The notes under the pieces were generated by a model that was not told the origin of the DNA, did no database searches, and saw nothing but the letters and a program-made list of their open reading frames with translations. The position numbers were made by a program, and so were the translations under genes. A stretch of 59,706 nt of DNA. Origin: Vitreoscilla stercoraria DSM 513 (lineage in GTDB: Bacteria > Pseudomonadota > Gammaproteobacteria > Burkholderiales > Neisseriaceae). The stretch lies in NCBI RefSeq assembly GCF_000382305.1, contig NZ_KB908033.1, forward strand, positions 1-59,706. Direction: 5' to 3'. Position 1 is the first letter of the stretch. Every line of letters starts with the position of its first letter. Below are positions 25,485 to 34,774 of this stretch, in pieces.

Positions 25485-26465
25485 TTAATCGCTTATATTG
25501 CTCATTAATAACGCACTTTCAATGGCTGCTTTCAGGCTACCTGACAAAGCCTGACCTGTACCAGCCAAATCTAAAGCCGTTCCATGGTCTACCGAAGTAC
25601 GAACAAAAGGCAGACCCAAAGTGATATTGACACCATTACCAAAACTGGCAAATTTCAACACAGGCAAACCTTGGTCATGGTACATCGCCAAAACCGCATC
25701 ACCATGTTTTAAAATAAAAGGTTCAAATACTGTGTCGGCAGGATACGGCCCTTTGACATCCAAACCTTCTGTGCGCAAAGCCTCTAAAGTCGGAATAATC
25801 ACATCCAACTCTTCCATACCCAAATGTCCGCCTTCGCCTGCATGAGGGTTTAAGCCTGTCACCAAAATACGTGGCTTGGGTAAATGGAATTTGGTTTGTA
25901 AATCATGGTTCAAAATTCGTACAACTGAACTCAATAATTCAGGTGTAATTTGTGCGGCGACATCTTTTAAGGGTAAATGTGTCGTCACCAATGCCACTTT
26001 CAGGCCGCCTCCTGCCAACATCATCACCACTTGCTCGGTAGCACTAATGTCTGCCAAATATTCAGTATGGCCACTGAAAAAGCGGCCTGCATCATTGATC
26101 ATGCCTTTATGCAAAGGTGCGGTCACCATCGCTGCAAATTCACCCGCTTCAATACCTTGATAAGCACGGTCTAATAATGCAATCACATATTCAGCATTGT
26201 TCACATTCAAAGTGCCTGCCACACAAGCCTCAGGCAATGGCACATGCAAAACCTCAATTGCATGGTTTACAGGACGCTGATTGGATGCGTCGTATTCAAT
26301 GACTTCAACCTCTTTGCCCAACATTTGCGCACGCTCACGCATCATGTTGATGTCTGCCAACACCACACAACGCACATCCAAATCAAATGTTGGAATATCC
26401 AAACAAATATCTGGACCAATGCCAGCAGGTTCTCCACTGGTAATGGCCAAAACAAGGTGTTTCAT
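25485..26465 (-). CDS. pdxA: 4-hydroxythreonine-4-phosphate dehydrogenase
   Basis: A 326-residue cytoplasmic enzyme of pyridoxal phosphate synthesis that oxidises 4-phosphohydroxy-threonine with NAD. Characteristic parts: TSGEPAGIGPDI at the start, FSGHTEYLA with metal-ligand His, VTTHLPLKDV, TGLNPHAGEGGHLG and MYHDQGLPVLKFASFG. It follows surA after 66 bases in the usual lptD-surA-pdxA order. A DUS-like copy (26266-26278) is embedded in the coding sequence. Confidence 0.95.
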   Translation of the reverse strand: MKHLVLAITSGEPAGIGPDICLDIPTFDLDVRCVVLADINMMRERAQMLGKEVEVIEYDASNQRPVNHAIEVLHVPLPEACVAGTLNVNNAEYVIALLDRAYQGIEAGEFAAMVTAPLHKGMINDAGRFFSGHTEYLADISATEQVVMMLAGGGLKVALVTTHLPLKDVAAQITPELLSSVVRILNHDLQTKFHLPKPRILVTGLNPHAGEGGHLGMEELDVIIPTLEALRTEGLDVKGPYPADTVFEPFILKHGDAVLAMYHDQGLPVLKFASFGNGVNITLGLPFVRTSVDHGTALDLAGTGQALSGSLKAAIESALLMSNISD

Positions 26466-26531
26466 TTTGATTGCCTTTAAAAAATAACAGCCGCCATCAG
26501 GCAGCTGCTTCTATTTCACGAAAAATATCAT

Positions 26532-27449
26532 TTAGCGTACAGACACATAAGCTTGTTTGCGCAATTGATTAATCCAATCGCCATACAATTCTTGTGATTT
26601 GGCTTCGGTGATATTCTGACGCACTTGCGCACGCAATTGTGCATCACCCGCATCTTGTTGGCGGGTCTGTAATACTTTGATTAAATGGTAACCATAAGTC
26701 GTACGCACAGGCTCACTCAAAGCACCTTGAGGCAAAGATTTCATGGCTTTTTCAAATTCAGGCATGAACATACCATCAATGGCCCAGCCCAACACACCAC
26801 CATTGGCAGCACTGCCTGGATCTTGCGAATGAGCACGCGCCAAAGCTTCAAAAGACTCGCCTTGATTCAATTGCGCACGCAATTGACGAACTTTTTCCAA
26901 AGCTTGTGCATCGGTTGTTTGCGCATTGACTGCTACCAAGATATGTTGCGGCATGTAAGCCGTAATCATATTATTCGAATGACCTTTTTTAGCCGATGCA
27001 GGCAATTGATCAATGGCTTGCATGATTTCAGCATCGCTCACACGCACACGACTGTGCAAATCACGCTGCTTCACTTTCTCAATCAAAAGCGCATTGCGAA
27101 TGCTTTGATGCCATTGCGCCTCTGTTTGACCTTCTTGGCGAGCCACAGCATTCAAATTTTGCTGAATCTCTGCATTGCTCACTTGAATGCCCGTACGCTG
27201 TGCCAATTGCACCATTAAAGATTGATCGACCAAATCGCTCAAAGCTTGGCTTTGAATTTGCTGTTCAGTGACATTGCTACCTTTAGGCAAGCTTGCACGA
27301 ATTTTCTTGCTTTGCACTGCCAATTCACTCACGGTAACCACTTGTTGATCCACTACGGCCAACACTCGATCTACACTTTGAATGGGTGCTGCCCACACAC
27401 TGGTACTGAGTGCCAACAATGCGGCCACTGCCAATGGTTTTACATTCAT
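26532..27449 (-). CDS. surA: SurA-type periplasmic peptidyl-prolyl isomerase chaperone
   Basis: A 305-residue periplasmic chaperone for outer-membrane proteins. A signal peptide ends SVWAA; then comes the SurA N-terminal domain (VDRVLAVVDQQVVTVSEL), one parvulin domain (QHILVAVNAQ to GYHLIKVLQ, about residues 165-265) and a short C-terminal helix. E. coli SurA has two parvulin domains; neisserial forms have one, as here. It overlaps the lptD stop by four bases. Confidence 0.92.
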   Translation of the reverse strand: MNVKPLAVAALLALSTSVWAAPIQSVDRVLAVVDQQVVTVSELAVQSKKIRASLPKGSNVTEQQIQSQALSDLVDQSLMVQLAQRTGIQVSNAEIQQNLNAVARQEGQTEAQWHQSIRNALLIEKVKQRDLHSRVRVSDAEIMQAIDQLPASAKKGHSNNMITAYMPQHILVAVNAQTTDAQALEKVRQLRAQLNQGESFEALARAHSQDPGSAANGGVLGWAIDGMFMPEFEKAMKSLPQGALSEPVRTTYGYHLIKVLQTRQQDAGDAQLRAQVRQNITEAKSQELYGDWINQLRKQAYVSVR

Positions 27450-29764
27450 TTGTTTGCCTTTTCATCGGTTAAAGGTTGATAACTTGGGATGCTATCGTGC
27501 AAAACTTGCGTAGGATTGTTACCCAAATTACTCAAATTACGCAATTGTAATTGGAAAAATATCGCATTTTTGCTTTTATCCAAATCGCTAACATAGCGCT
27601 GTGCGACCATACTGGCATTCCAACAACCACAATCACTCTTATATTCCACCCCAACAATTTGGTCTAAAGGCTTGCTTTCAGACAAAGAATAATACTGTCT
27701 TGCTACCACAGAATAATTGTTATTCAATGCCCATTGCGCACCAATGTCTATTTGCTTATTTTCACCATAATGGTTGGAATAAATTTCATCATTGCGCTCA
27801 TAACGGTAACGCGCACTCACATTGCGCCCTGGTGCATGTTCATAACGCGCGCCAACACTAAAGCTTTCGGTTTCTGCCACTTCTTGACTGTAATGCCATT
27901 CACTCTCTGCATAAATTTTTTCATGCACTTGACCACCACCAAACACAAACACATCCGACTTACCTTGTTCGCGCTGGTATTGTCTGCCACTTAAGTCCAC
28001 ATCATCGTCTTTAAAATAAATACGTTGTCCCACCGCCGCTTTGAAACGTTCTTTACCTGTATTCATTTCCAAAAACTTGGTCATCAATGCCGTTGTAACT
28101 TGATTGGCAGCATTGATACGGTCTTGCCCTGAGAAACGATTTTCACGAAATAACGAGTCATACGTTTGGCTGTCTTCACTGGTATCAAAATTCGGGAAAT
28201 GGCTTTGATCTTTACCCGGAATATAAGTGTAAAACAAGCGTGGCTCTAAGGTCTGTACATAATCTACATTTTGAAATTGATAAGGACGGTCAAATATCAA
28301 ACCTGTATCCACACTCAATATCGGCAATGTTCGGCTTTTACTGCTATCGATTTGTTGAGAATCTTTTTCCAAAGCATATTGGGTCATGTGCATGCCAAAC
28401 TTCGGACGGAAATAACCCCAAGGTCGCGTGACATCCCAAGCCACTTGCGGATACAACACGGCACGCTGACCAGATGCTTTTTTATCGTGCTCAAAATTGG
28501 TAAATTGACCAAATACACTGGTAGCCACGTTTTGGTCAAAATCACGCGACCATGTCGCACTCAGGCGTGGCATCAACTGATATGGCTCATCAATGGTTCG
28601 AGCATCATTTTGCAAAGTCTGGAATTTTTGCACTTGCAAGCGTGAATCAAAATCGCCACCTAGCCATTGATCGTTGAAATCCAACCAAGCTTCACGACGC
28701 AAATGGCGACCATCCATCACATCAGAGCGTCCACCAAAATCTTCACGATAATCATCATCTGAAACTTGGTTAAAATTGACGCCACCATTTAACTTGGGCG
28801 TAAATTGTTGTTCATGTTGCCAAGATATTTCATAGCGATTTTTTTCATCATTTTTACGGTCGTCTGGTAACCACTCTCCCGCAACACGCCCATAATATTC
28901 AGGCTGCAAATAACGAAATTCACCACCAATGGCCATACCACGATCACTCATCCAATGAGGCGTCACCGTAGCATCGTAATTCGATCCCAAATTCATATAA
29001 TAAGGTGTGCTCAGTTCTAAACCATTAGAGCCGGTTTTTACCATAGGCAATAACAAACCACTCTTACGCTCACCATGTAACGGAAAATCCATCCACGGAC
29101 TATAAAGCAATGGCACACCTTTAAAAATTAATGCCGCATTTTTCGCCACACCCACATTTTGATTGTAGTCAACAGTCACTGAGTCGGCTTTGATATACCA
29201 ACTTTCATCACCAGGGTCACAAGTATTGACTTTGGTTTGCTCCAAGCGATAACGATTGTCGCCCAACATTTGCATGCTGCCACTCACACCTTGTAAGCGG
29301 CGGCCATCTTGTTGCGTTTCAAAACGCGCACCACTGGCTTCACCTTGTTTGGTATCTAAATTAAATACCAATTGCTCACCACTAATATGACTGTTATTCA
29401 CCGCATCGCTCAAGGTAAATTCATTACCAGCACGAGCCACATTGTTCACCAAATCCACATCTACCCACTGTGCATTAATGACTTGGCCGTTACGCTCCAA
29501 AATCACATCGCCTTCGGCTTTGGCACGATTGTTGGTTTGACCTGCTGCTAAATCAGCAGTCAAACGGGTATAGTCCTGAGGCAATGCAGCTTCGCCACTG
29601 GTTTTAGCAGGTGTCACCATGGTGGCATTCGGTGCGACACAATGAGGATTTTTGTCCCCCAACGATAACGTTGGCGGCTTTGCGCTCTCTGCTTGCGCAT
29701 AAGATGCCAAACCGACTAACAAAGCGGCATATAAAGAGGTATGGGTAAACTTGGAAATAGCCAT
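27446..29764 (-). CDS. lptD: LPS-assembly protein LptD
   Basis: A 772-residue outer-membrane beta-barrel that inserts lipopolysaccharide at the cell surface with LptE. A signal peptide ends YAQAES. The N-terminal beta-jellyroll (about residues 80-210) has RAKAEGDVILERNGQVINAQ, then the barrel with GERKSGLLLPM and EPRLFYTYIPGKDQ. I chose the ATG at 29764 because AAGG precedes it and it opens the signal peptide. It is the first gene of lptD-surA-pdxA and diverges from amgK. Confidence 0.94.
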   Translation of the reverse strand: MAISKFTHTSLYAALLVGLASYAQAESAKPPTLSLGDKNPHCVAPNATMVTPAKTSGEAALPQDYTRLTADLAAGQTNNRAKAEGDVILERNGQVINAQWVDVDLVNNVARAGNEFTLSDAVNNSHISGEQLVFNLDTKQGEASGARFETQQDGRRLQGVSGSMQMLGDNRYRLEQTKVNTCDPGDESWYIKADSVTVDYNQNVGVAKNAALIFKGVPLLYSPWMDFPLHGERKSGLLLPMVKTGSNGLELSTPYYMNLGSNYDATVTPHWMSDRGMAIGGEFRYLQPEYYGRVAGEWLPDDRKNDEKNRYEISWQHEQQFTPKLNGGVNFNQVSDDDYREDFGGRSDVMDGRHLRREAWLDFNDQWLGGDFDSRLQVQKFQTLQNDARTIDEPYQLMPRLSATWSRDFDQNVATSVFGQFTNFEHDKKASGQRAVLYPQVAWDVTRPWGYFRPKFGMHMTQYALEKDSQQIDSSKSRTLPILSVDTGLIFDRPYQFQNVDYVQTLEPRLFYTYIPGKDQSHFPNFDTSEDSQTYDSLFRENRFSGQDRINAANQVTTALMTKFLEMNTGKERFKAAVGQRIYFKDDDVDLSGRQYQREQGKSDVFVFGGGQVHEKIYAESEWHYSQEVAETESFSVGARYEHAPGRNVSARYRYERNDEIYSNHYGENKQIDIGAQWALNNNYSVVARQYYSLSESKPLDQIVGVEYKSDCGCWNASMVAQRYVSDLDKSKNAIFFQLQLRNLSNLGNNPTQVLHDSIPSYQPLTDEKANK

Positions 29765-29889
29765 GATGACCTTAAAAAAACGACCCGTTTCGTCAAACTG
29801 TGAACAGCTTACCATCGACACCGCCTGATTGACGACGCTGATTACAGCAAACTAGGATAAAATGGTGCTTATTTTAACGTGAAAACACC

Positions 29890-30894
29890 ATGCAACGACA
29901 ACAAGCCTTACAAACTTGGCTCGAAAGCCAATATCCAGCACAAGCATTTGAATTGACTTTTGCTGCAGCCGATGCGGACTATCGTCGCTATTTTCGCGCC
30001 ACTTTCAGCGATGGCAGCACGATGATTGCCATGGATGCGCCACCTGAAAAAATGTCGATTGAGCCATATTTGAAAGTGCAACAATTGTTTCAAATGGTCA
30101 AAGTGCCACAAGTGTTGCATTACAGCATCGAAAACGGCTTTATGGCATTGGAAGATTTAGGCAACGTCCCTTATTTGGCAGCTTTACAACACGATGAGCG
30201 TCCTGAAGTGCAACGTTTGTTGTTGCTAGAGGCCATCGATCAATTGATTATCTTGCAAAAAGCCAGCTTGCCAGACCAATTGCCTGAATACGACGAAGCC
30301 ACTTTGACATGTGAAGTCAATTTGTTCCCTGAATGGTTTATGGCCAAAGAATTGAACAAAAAAATGAATTTCAAACAACGTCAATGGTGGGATCAAAGCA
30401 TGCAAGCGTTGATGCCTGTGATTTTGGAGCAATCCAAAGTCTATGTACATCGCGATTTCATCGTACGCAACTTGATGTTAACACGAGAGCGTCCTGGCGT
30501 ATTGGATTTTCAGGACGCTGTGTATGGTCCGATTACTTATGATTTGGTGTCTTTGCTGCGTGATGCTTTCATTGAGTGGGAAGAAGATTTTGTCTTGGAT
30601 TTGGCAATTCGTTATTGGGAAAAAGCCCGTGCTGCAGGCTTGCCAGTTGCCGAGCAGTTTGACGACTTCTATCGCCAATTTGAATACATGGGCGTGCAAC
30701 GCCATTTGAAAGTCGCAGGGATTTTTGCCCGCTTATACCATCGCGATGACAAAGACAAATACCGTCCTGAAATCCCACGCTTCTTGAACTATTTGCGCCG
30801 CACTACGCGCCGTTACACCGAATTACAACCTTTGTATGCTTTGATTGTAGAATTGGTGGGCGACGATGAATTGCAAACGGGTTACAGTTTCTAA
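29890..30894 (+). CDS. amgK: AmgK-type sugar kinase (aminoglycoside phosphotransferase fold)
   Basis: A 334-residue cytoplasmic kinase resembling AmgK, which phosphorylates N-acetylmuramate or N-acetylglucosamine at C1 for peptidoglycan recycling. Kinase landmarks: YRRYFRATFSDGSTMIAMDAP, EDLGNVPYLAAL, the catalytic loop VHRDFIVRNLML and LDFQDAVYGPITYDLVSLLRDAF. It diverges from lptD, the arrangement in many Proteobacteria. Its usual partner murU is not downstream here; a DUS-type terminator follows 21 bases after the stop. Confidence 0.87.
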   Translation: MQRQQALQTWLESQYPAQAFELTFAAADADYRRYFRATFSDGSTMIAMDAPPEKMSIEPYLKVQQLFQMVKVPQVLHYSIENGFMALEDLGNVPYLAALQHDERPEVQRLLLLEAIDQLIILQKASLPDQLPEYDEATLTCEVNLFPEWFMAKELNKKMNFKQRQWWDQSMQALMPVILEQSKVYVHRDFIVRNLMLTRERPGVLDFQDAVYGPITYDLVSLLRDAFIEWEEDFVLDLAIRYWEKARAAGLPVAEQFDDFYRQFEYMGVQRHLKVAGIFARLYHRDDKDKYRPEIPRFLNYLRRTTRRYTELQPLYALIVELVGDDELQTGYSF

Positions 30895-30915
30895 CCCAAT
30901 CGATATCCATTAAAA

Positions 30916-30945
30916 AAGCGTCCTGTAAATATTTACAGGACGCTT
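30916..30945. terminator. DUS-like inverted repeat, terminator
   Basis: Arms AAGCGTCCTGTAAAT (30916-30930) and ATTTACAGGACGCTT (30931-30945), perfect, between convergent amgK and the purine permease gene. Confidence 0.9.
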
Positions 30946-30962
30946 GTTATTTAACGGATGAA

Positions 30963-32282
30963 CTAACCGCCAAAGAATGTAAACTTCAACGCCCACAAAA
31001 CCGCCACAATCCACACCATATACGGTACGGTTTTGGCTTTACCTGTGAACAATTTTACCAAAGCATAACTGATGAAACCCATTGCAATACCATCTGCAAT
31101 TGAATAAGTAAACGGCATGAAAGCAATGGTCAAGAACGCAGGCAAAGCCTCGGTAATGTCTTCCCAATCAATGTTTTTAATGCTGTGCATCATCAAGACG
31201 CCCACATAAATCAATGCAGGTGCAGTGGCAAATGCAGGGACGCTGCGTGCCAACGGTTCAAAAAACAAACACGCCAACAACAACAAGCCCACAATCACCG
31301 CGGTCAAACCAGTACGACCACCCGCAGCCACACCTGAAGCCGATTCAATATAAGGCGTACTTGAAGACGTACCCAATACCGCACCTGCTGTAATCGCAGT
31401 AGAATCTGCCAATAAAGCACGTTTCAAACGTGGCAATTTGCCATCTTTCAACAAGCCTGCACGGCTAGATACACCAACCAACGTACCTGTCGAATCAAAC
31501 AAATCAACCAAGAAAAATACGAAAATCACACCAACCATAGCAGGCGTGAACAAATCAGAGAAATTCATTTGCATGAAAGTCGGTGCCATAGATGGAATCG
31601 GACCCACGATGCCATGAATGGTATTGATACCCATCGCCGTTGCGATAACAGTCACTACCAAAATACTGGCAATAATAGCACCACGAACTTTGAAATGGCT
31701 CATCACCGCAATCAACAACAAACCTAAAAATGCCAACAATGCCGCAGGCTCTTTCAAGCTGCCCATCGCCACCAAAGTGGCTGGACTGTCCACAACAATG
31801 CCCGCATTTTTCAGGCCGATTAAAGCCAAGAACAAGCCAATGCCTGCACCAATCGCCAACTTCAACGACATCGGAATCGCATTAATCAAGGCCTCACGAA
31901 TGTTGGAGAAACTCAATGCGAAAAACAACAAGCCAGATACAAAGACCGCGCCCAAAGCTGTTTGCCACGGCACACCCATGCCCAAACACACCGCATAAGT
32001 GAAATAAGCGTTCAAACCCATACCCGGTGCCAAAGCAATCGGATAATTGGCAACCACGCCCATCACAAAACAACCGATGGCAGCAGTCACGCATGTGGCA
32101 ACGAAGACGGCACCATGATCCATGCCCGACTCAGACAAAATCATCGGGTTCACAATCACGATGTAACACATGGTTAAAAAAGTAGTGAGTGCGGCAAGGG
32201 CTTCGGTTTTGACCGTGGTGCCGTTTTGACTCAATTTAAAATAGCGCTCAAGAAAGCCGCCTGAAGGGGGCGTTTGGCTCAT
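30963..32282 (-). CDS. NCS2 purine permease (AzgA/PbuG group)
   Basis: A 439-residue inner-membrane permease with about 12-14 hydrophobic segments. Landmarks of the hypoxanthine/guanine/adenine group: TEALAALTTFLTMCYIVIVNP, ALAPGMGLNAYFTY and FFLVDLFDSTGTLVG, with STPYIESASGVAAGGRTGLT. It imports purine bases with protons. The start ATG follows a weak AAGGA-type site (TAAGGATAATCC). A TATAAT on the minus strand (32344-32339) lies about 57 bases upstream. Exact base specificity is not readable. Confidence 0.92.
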   Translation of the reverse strand: MSQTPPSGGFLERYFKLSQNGTTVKTEALAALTTFLTMCYIVIVNPMILSESGMDHGAVFVATCVTAAIGCFVMGVVANYPIALAPGMGLNAYFTYAVCLGMGVPWQTALGAVFVSGLLFFALSFSNIREALINAIPMSLKLAIGAGIGLFLALIGLKNAGIVVDSPATLVAMGSLKEPAALLAFLGLLLIAVMSHFKVRGAIIASILVVTVIATAMGINTIHGIVGPIPSMAPTFMQMNFSDLFTPAMVGVIFVFFLVDLFDSTGTLVGVSSRAGLLKDGKLPRLKRALLADSTAITAGAVLGTSSSTPYIESASGVAAGGRTGLTAVIVGLLLLACLFFEPLARSVPAFATAPALIYVGVLMMHSIKNIDWEDITEALPAFLTIAFMPFTYSIADGIAMGFISYALVKLFTGKAKTVPYMVWIVAVLWALKFTFFGG

Positions 32283-32754
32283 GGATTATCCTTAAAATAC
32301 AACAATGCAAATGCGGTTAAAAAGTGTAAACAAAACGAATTATAATGCGCTTTGTTCGAAATCGCCCGAATATTTGCCCACGTATATGGCTAAAATTAAC
32401 CATTGTTGCGTTACTAGCTCTGTTATCAAGTGATTGTTTGCGCGGCTTGTTGTAAAAATCAAACGATTATGAATGATATTTGTCTCATTCAAGCGACAAG
32501 TTTTTTGTAAAGCATTGCTTTATTAAGCATTCATTCGACTCCCATCTCATCATTAATTTATTCTCAAAATAACGCTTTATTCATCGCTACAATCCATATT
32601 GCACTGCAAACCAGCCTTATTCTGACTCAGCGTCCTGTAAAATTTTGTTTTCATTGGCATACATTCAAGCGCATGCGAGCAAGAATGCCGATTGTGTTAT
32701 GATGCGCCTCTGCTTTTGAGCCCTATTTTTGATTTTTCTAAAGAATACCAGCAC
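32283..32754. other. divergent intergenic region
   Basis: A 472-base stretch between the purine permease and the ABC exporter genes. It has ATTATAAT near 32339-32346 (a possible -10 in either direction) and one single DUS-like copy AGCGTCCTGTAAAA (32629-32642). I looked for a purine riboswitch before the permease and saw none. No gene is evident. Confidence 0.5.
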
Positions 32755-33687
32755 ATGAATACACAATCTGACAGTGCTTTGGTCATCGCAAACGCCCAAA
32801 AAACCTATCGCAATGGTTTTACAGCCTTAAAAGGGGTGAGCTTTGACGTGAAACAAGGCGAGTTTTTTGGTTTGCTCGGTCCCAATGGCGCAGGCAAAAC
32901 CACGCTCATTTCCGCCATGGCAGGTTTGGCACATTTAAGTCAAGGTCATATCAATATCATGGGCTTTGATACGCGCAAGCAGCCCAACCAAGCGCGCATG
33001 AGTTTGGGTGTGGTGCCACAAGAATTGGTATTTGACCCATTTTTCACCGTGCGTGAAACCTTGCAATTTCAATCAGGTTATTTTGGCATACGCAAAAACG
33101 ATGCTTGGATAGACGAATTGCTGCACAAATTGCATCTGTCCGACAAAGCCAATACCAACACGCGCAATCTTTCAGGCGGCATGAAACGCCGTTTGATGGT
33201 CGGTCAAGCCTTGGTACACCGTCCGCCTGTGATTGTATTGGATGAGCCGACTGCGGGCGTAGACGTAGAATTGCGCCAAAGTTTGTGGGCTTTCATCAAA
33301 GAATTGCATGGACAAGGTCACACCATTATCTTGACCACGCATTACTTAGAAGAAGCGCAAAGTTTGTGCAATCGCATTGCCATGATGAAAAAAGGCGAAT
33401 TGGTGGCATTAGACAGCACCGCCAATTTATTGCGCTCTAGTAATGGTGTGCGCATTGCCATGACTTTATCTGCTGCACTGCCTGAAGCGTTGCGCAAATG
33501 GCAAATTCCAAGCACTGGAACAGAAATCATTTTGCAATTGAGCGAATATGCCCAATTGGCGTATGTGTTATCGACTTTACAATACGAATATGTGGCTGTG
33601 AAAACTTTGAACATTTTAGAAAACGACTTGGAACAAGTGTTTTTACGATTGATGCAAGACAACACCAAAGGAGTTGTCACATGTTAA
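32755..33687 (+). CDS. ABC-2 type exporter ATPase (YadG-like)
   Basis: A 310-residue ABC ATPase. Walker A is LLGPNGAGKTT (near residues 43-53), the signature RNLSGGMKRRL, Walker B PVIVLDEPTAGVD, then LTTHYLEEA. It pairs with the ABC-2 permease that overlaps its 3' end by seven bases. The pair resembles YadGH of E. coli; substrate is unknown. I chose the ATG at 32755 (MNTQSD) because upstream codons have no family similarity, though its ribosome site is weak. Confidence 0.9.
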   Translation: MNTQSDSALVIANAQKTYRNGFTALKGVSFDVKQGEFFGLLGPNGAGKTTLISAMAGLAHLSQGHINIMGFDTRKQPNQARMSLGVVPQELVFDPFFTVRETLQFQSGYFGIRKNDAWIDELLHKLHLSDKANTNTRNLSGGMKRRLMVGQALVHRPPVIVLDEPTAGVDVELRQSLWAFIKELHGQGHTIILTTHYLEEAQSLCNRIAMMKKGELVALDSTANLLRSSNGVRIAMTLSAALPEALRKWQIPSTGTEIILQLSEYAQLAYVLSTLQYEYVAVKTLNILENDLEQVFLRLMQDNTKGVVTC

Positions 33688-34439
33688 CAGGCTTTCCTAC
33701 CCTCTTAAAAAAAGAAATTTTGCGTTTTTGGAAAGTCGGTTTTCAAACGATTTTTGCGCCTGTAATGACAGCTTTGCTCTACCAATTGATTTTCAGTCAT
33801 GTGATGAAAGGTCAACCTGATATTTTACCGGGCGTGTCTTATGCGGCATTCTTGATTCCAGGTCTGGCCATCATGTCGATGACGCAAAATGCGTTTGCCA
33901 ATGCCTCCAGCTCGTTGATTCAATCGCGCTTAAGCGGCAATTTGATTTTCATTTTGCTGCCGCCGATTTCTACTTTCTCGTTTTACTTGGCTTATGTCTG
34001 TGCGGCAATTGCCCGTGGCTTATTTGTCGGGGTCGGGGTCTTGGCGGTCTGCGCTTTCTTCGGTTTGACCATGCCAGTATCACCATTGTGGGCGCTGATG
34101 TTTGCGGTGATGGGCTGTGCCATTATGGGCTCTTTGGGTTTGCTCGCTGGCATTGTGGCAGAGAAATTTGACCAAATGGCCTTGTTCCAAAATTTCATTA
34201 TTATGCCTTTAACATTTTTGTCAGGCGTGTTTTACTCCATCAACAGTTTGCCTGAATTTTGGCGCACATTGAGCCATTTCAACCCGATTTTTTACATGAT
34301 AGATGGCTTTCGCTACGGCTTTTTCGGTCACAGCGATGTGTCGCCTTGGCTATCGCTGAGCGTGGTGACGATTTCTTGGCTCGCCACCTCTATCGGCATC
34401 TTAATGCTGTTAAAATCAGGTTATAAATTGAGACATTAG
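33681..34439 (+). CDS. ABC-2 type exporter permease (YadH-like)
   Basis: A 252-residue permease with six hydrophobic segments. The ABC-2 signature is present: MPLTFLSGVFYSINSLP, with HFNPIFYMIDGFRYGFFG near the end. The ATG at 33681 has an excellent site (AAAGGAG) and overlaps the ATPase stop, showing translational coupling. It forms a two-component exporter with the upstream ATPase. Confidence 0.92.
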   Translation: MLTGFPTLLKKEILRFWKVGFQTIFAPVMTALLYQLIFSHVMKGQPDILPGVSYAAFLIPGLAIMSMTQNAFANASSSLIQSRLSGNLIFILLPPISTFSFYLAYVCAAIARGLFVGVGVLAVCAFFGLTMPVSPLWALMFAVMGCAIMGSLGLLAGIVAEKFDQMALFQNFIIMPLTFLSGVFYSINSLPEFWRTLSHFNPIFYMIDGFRYGFFGHSDVSPWLSLSVVTISWLATSIGILMLLKSGYKLRH

Positions 34440-34459
34440 AATATGAAAAGGACACTCCC

Positions 34460-34708
34460 ATGCTAACTCCTGAACAAGTCAAACAAATGATAGGCAATGT
34501 TTTGCCATGCGAACACATCGAAGTCGAAGGCGATGGTCATCACTTTTATGCTCACATCGTGTCTAGCCAGTTTGAAGGCAAAGCCCGTTTGGCACGCCAC
34601 CGCTTGATTAAAGATGGCTTGGCTGACAAAATCGCCAGCAATGAGTTGCATGCGTTGTCGATTGCCGCAGCAGCCACTCCAACCGAATGGGCAAGCAAAG
34701 CCCGTTAA
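34460..34708 (+). CDS. BolA-family protein (IbaG-like)
   Basis: An 82-residue protein with the BolA fold: VKQMIGNVLPCEHIEVEGDGHHFYAHIVSSQFEGKARLARHRLI (in parts), including the conserved His pair and F-G-R-L-like core. BolA proteins bind monothiol glutaredoxins and 2Fe-2S clusters. It lies 20 bases after the exporter permease and 66 before murA; the bolA/ibaG-murA order is common in Proteobacteria. Confidence 0.9.
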   Translation: MLTPEQVKQMIGNVLPCEHIEVEGDGHHFYAHIVSSQFEGKARLARHRLIKDGLADKIASNELHALSIAAAATPTEWASKAR

Positions 34709-34729
34709 TATTCAATCACAATTACTTAA

Positions 34730-34756
34730 CCGCCCTGTAAACTGTTATAGGACGCC
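34730..34756. repeat. decayed DUS-like inverted repeat
   Basis: CCGCCCTGTAAAC and GTTATAGGACGCC face each other with several mismatches, between the bolA-like gene and murA. Confidence 0.65.
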
Positions 34757-34774
34757 CATTTTTGAAAGATTCAC

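Noticed and set aside
32283..32440. Purine riboswitch before the purine permease gene
   Set aside because: The conserved purine riboswitch core (including GTTTCTACC-like loop sequence) is not visible on the minus strand.
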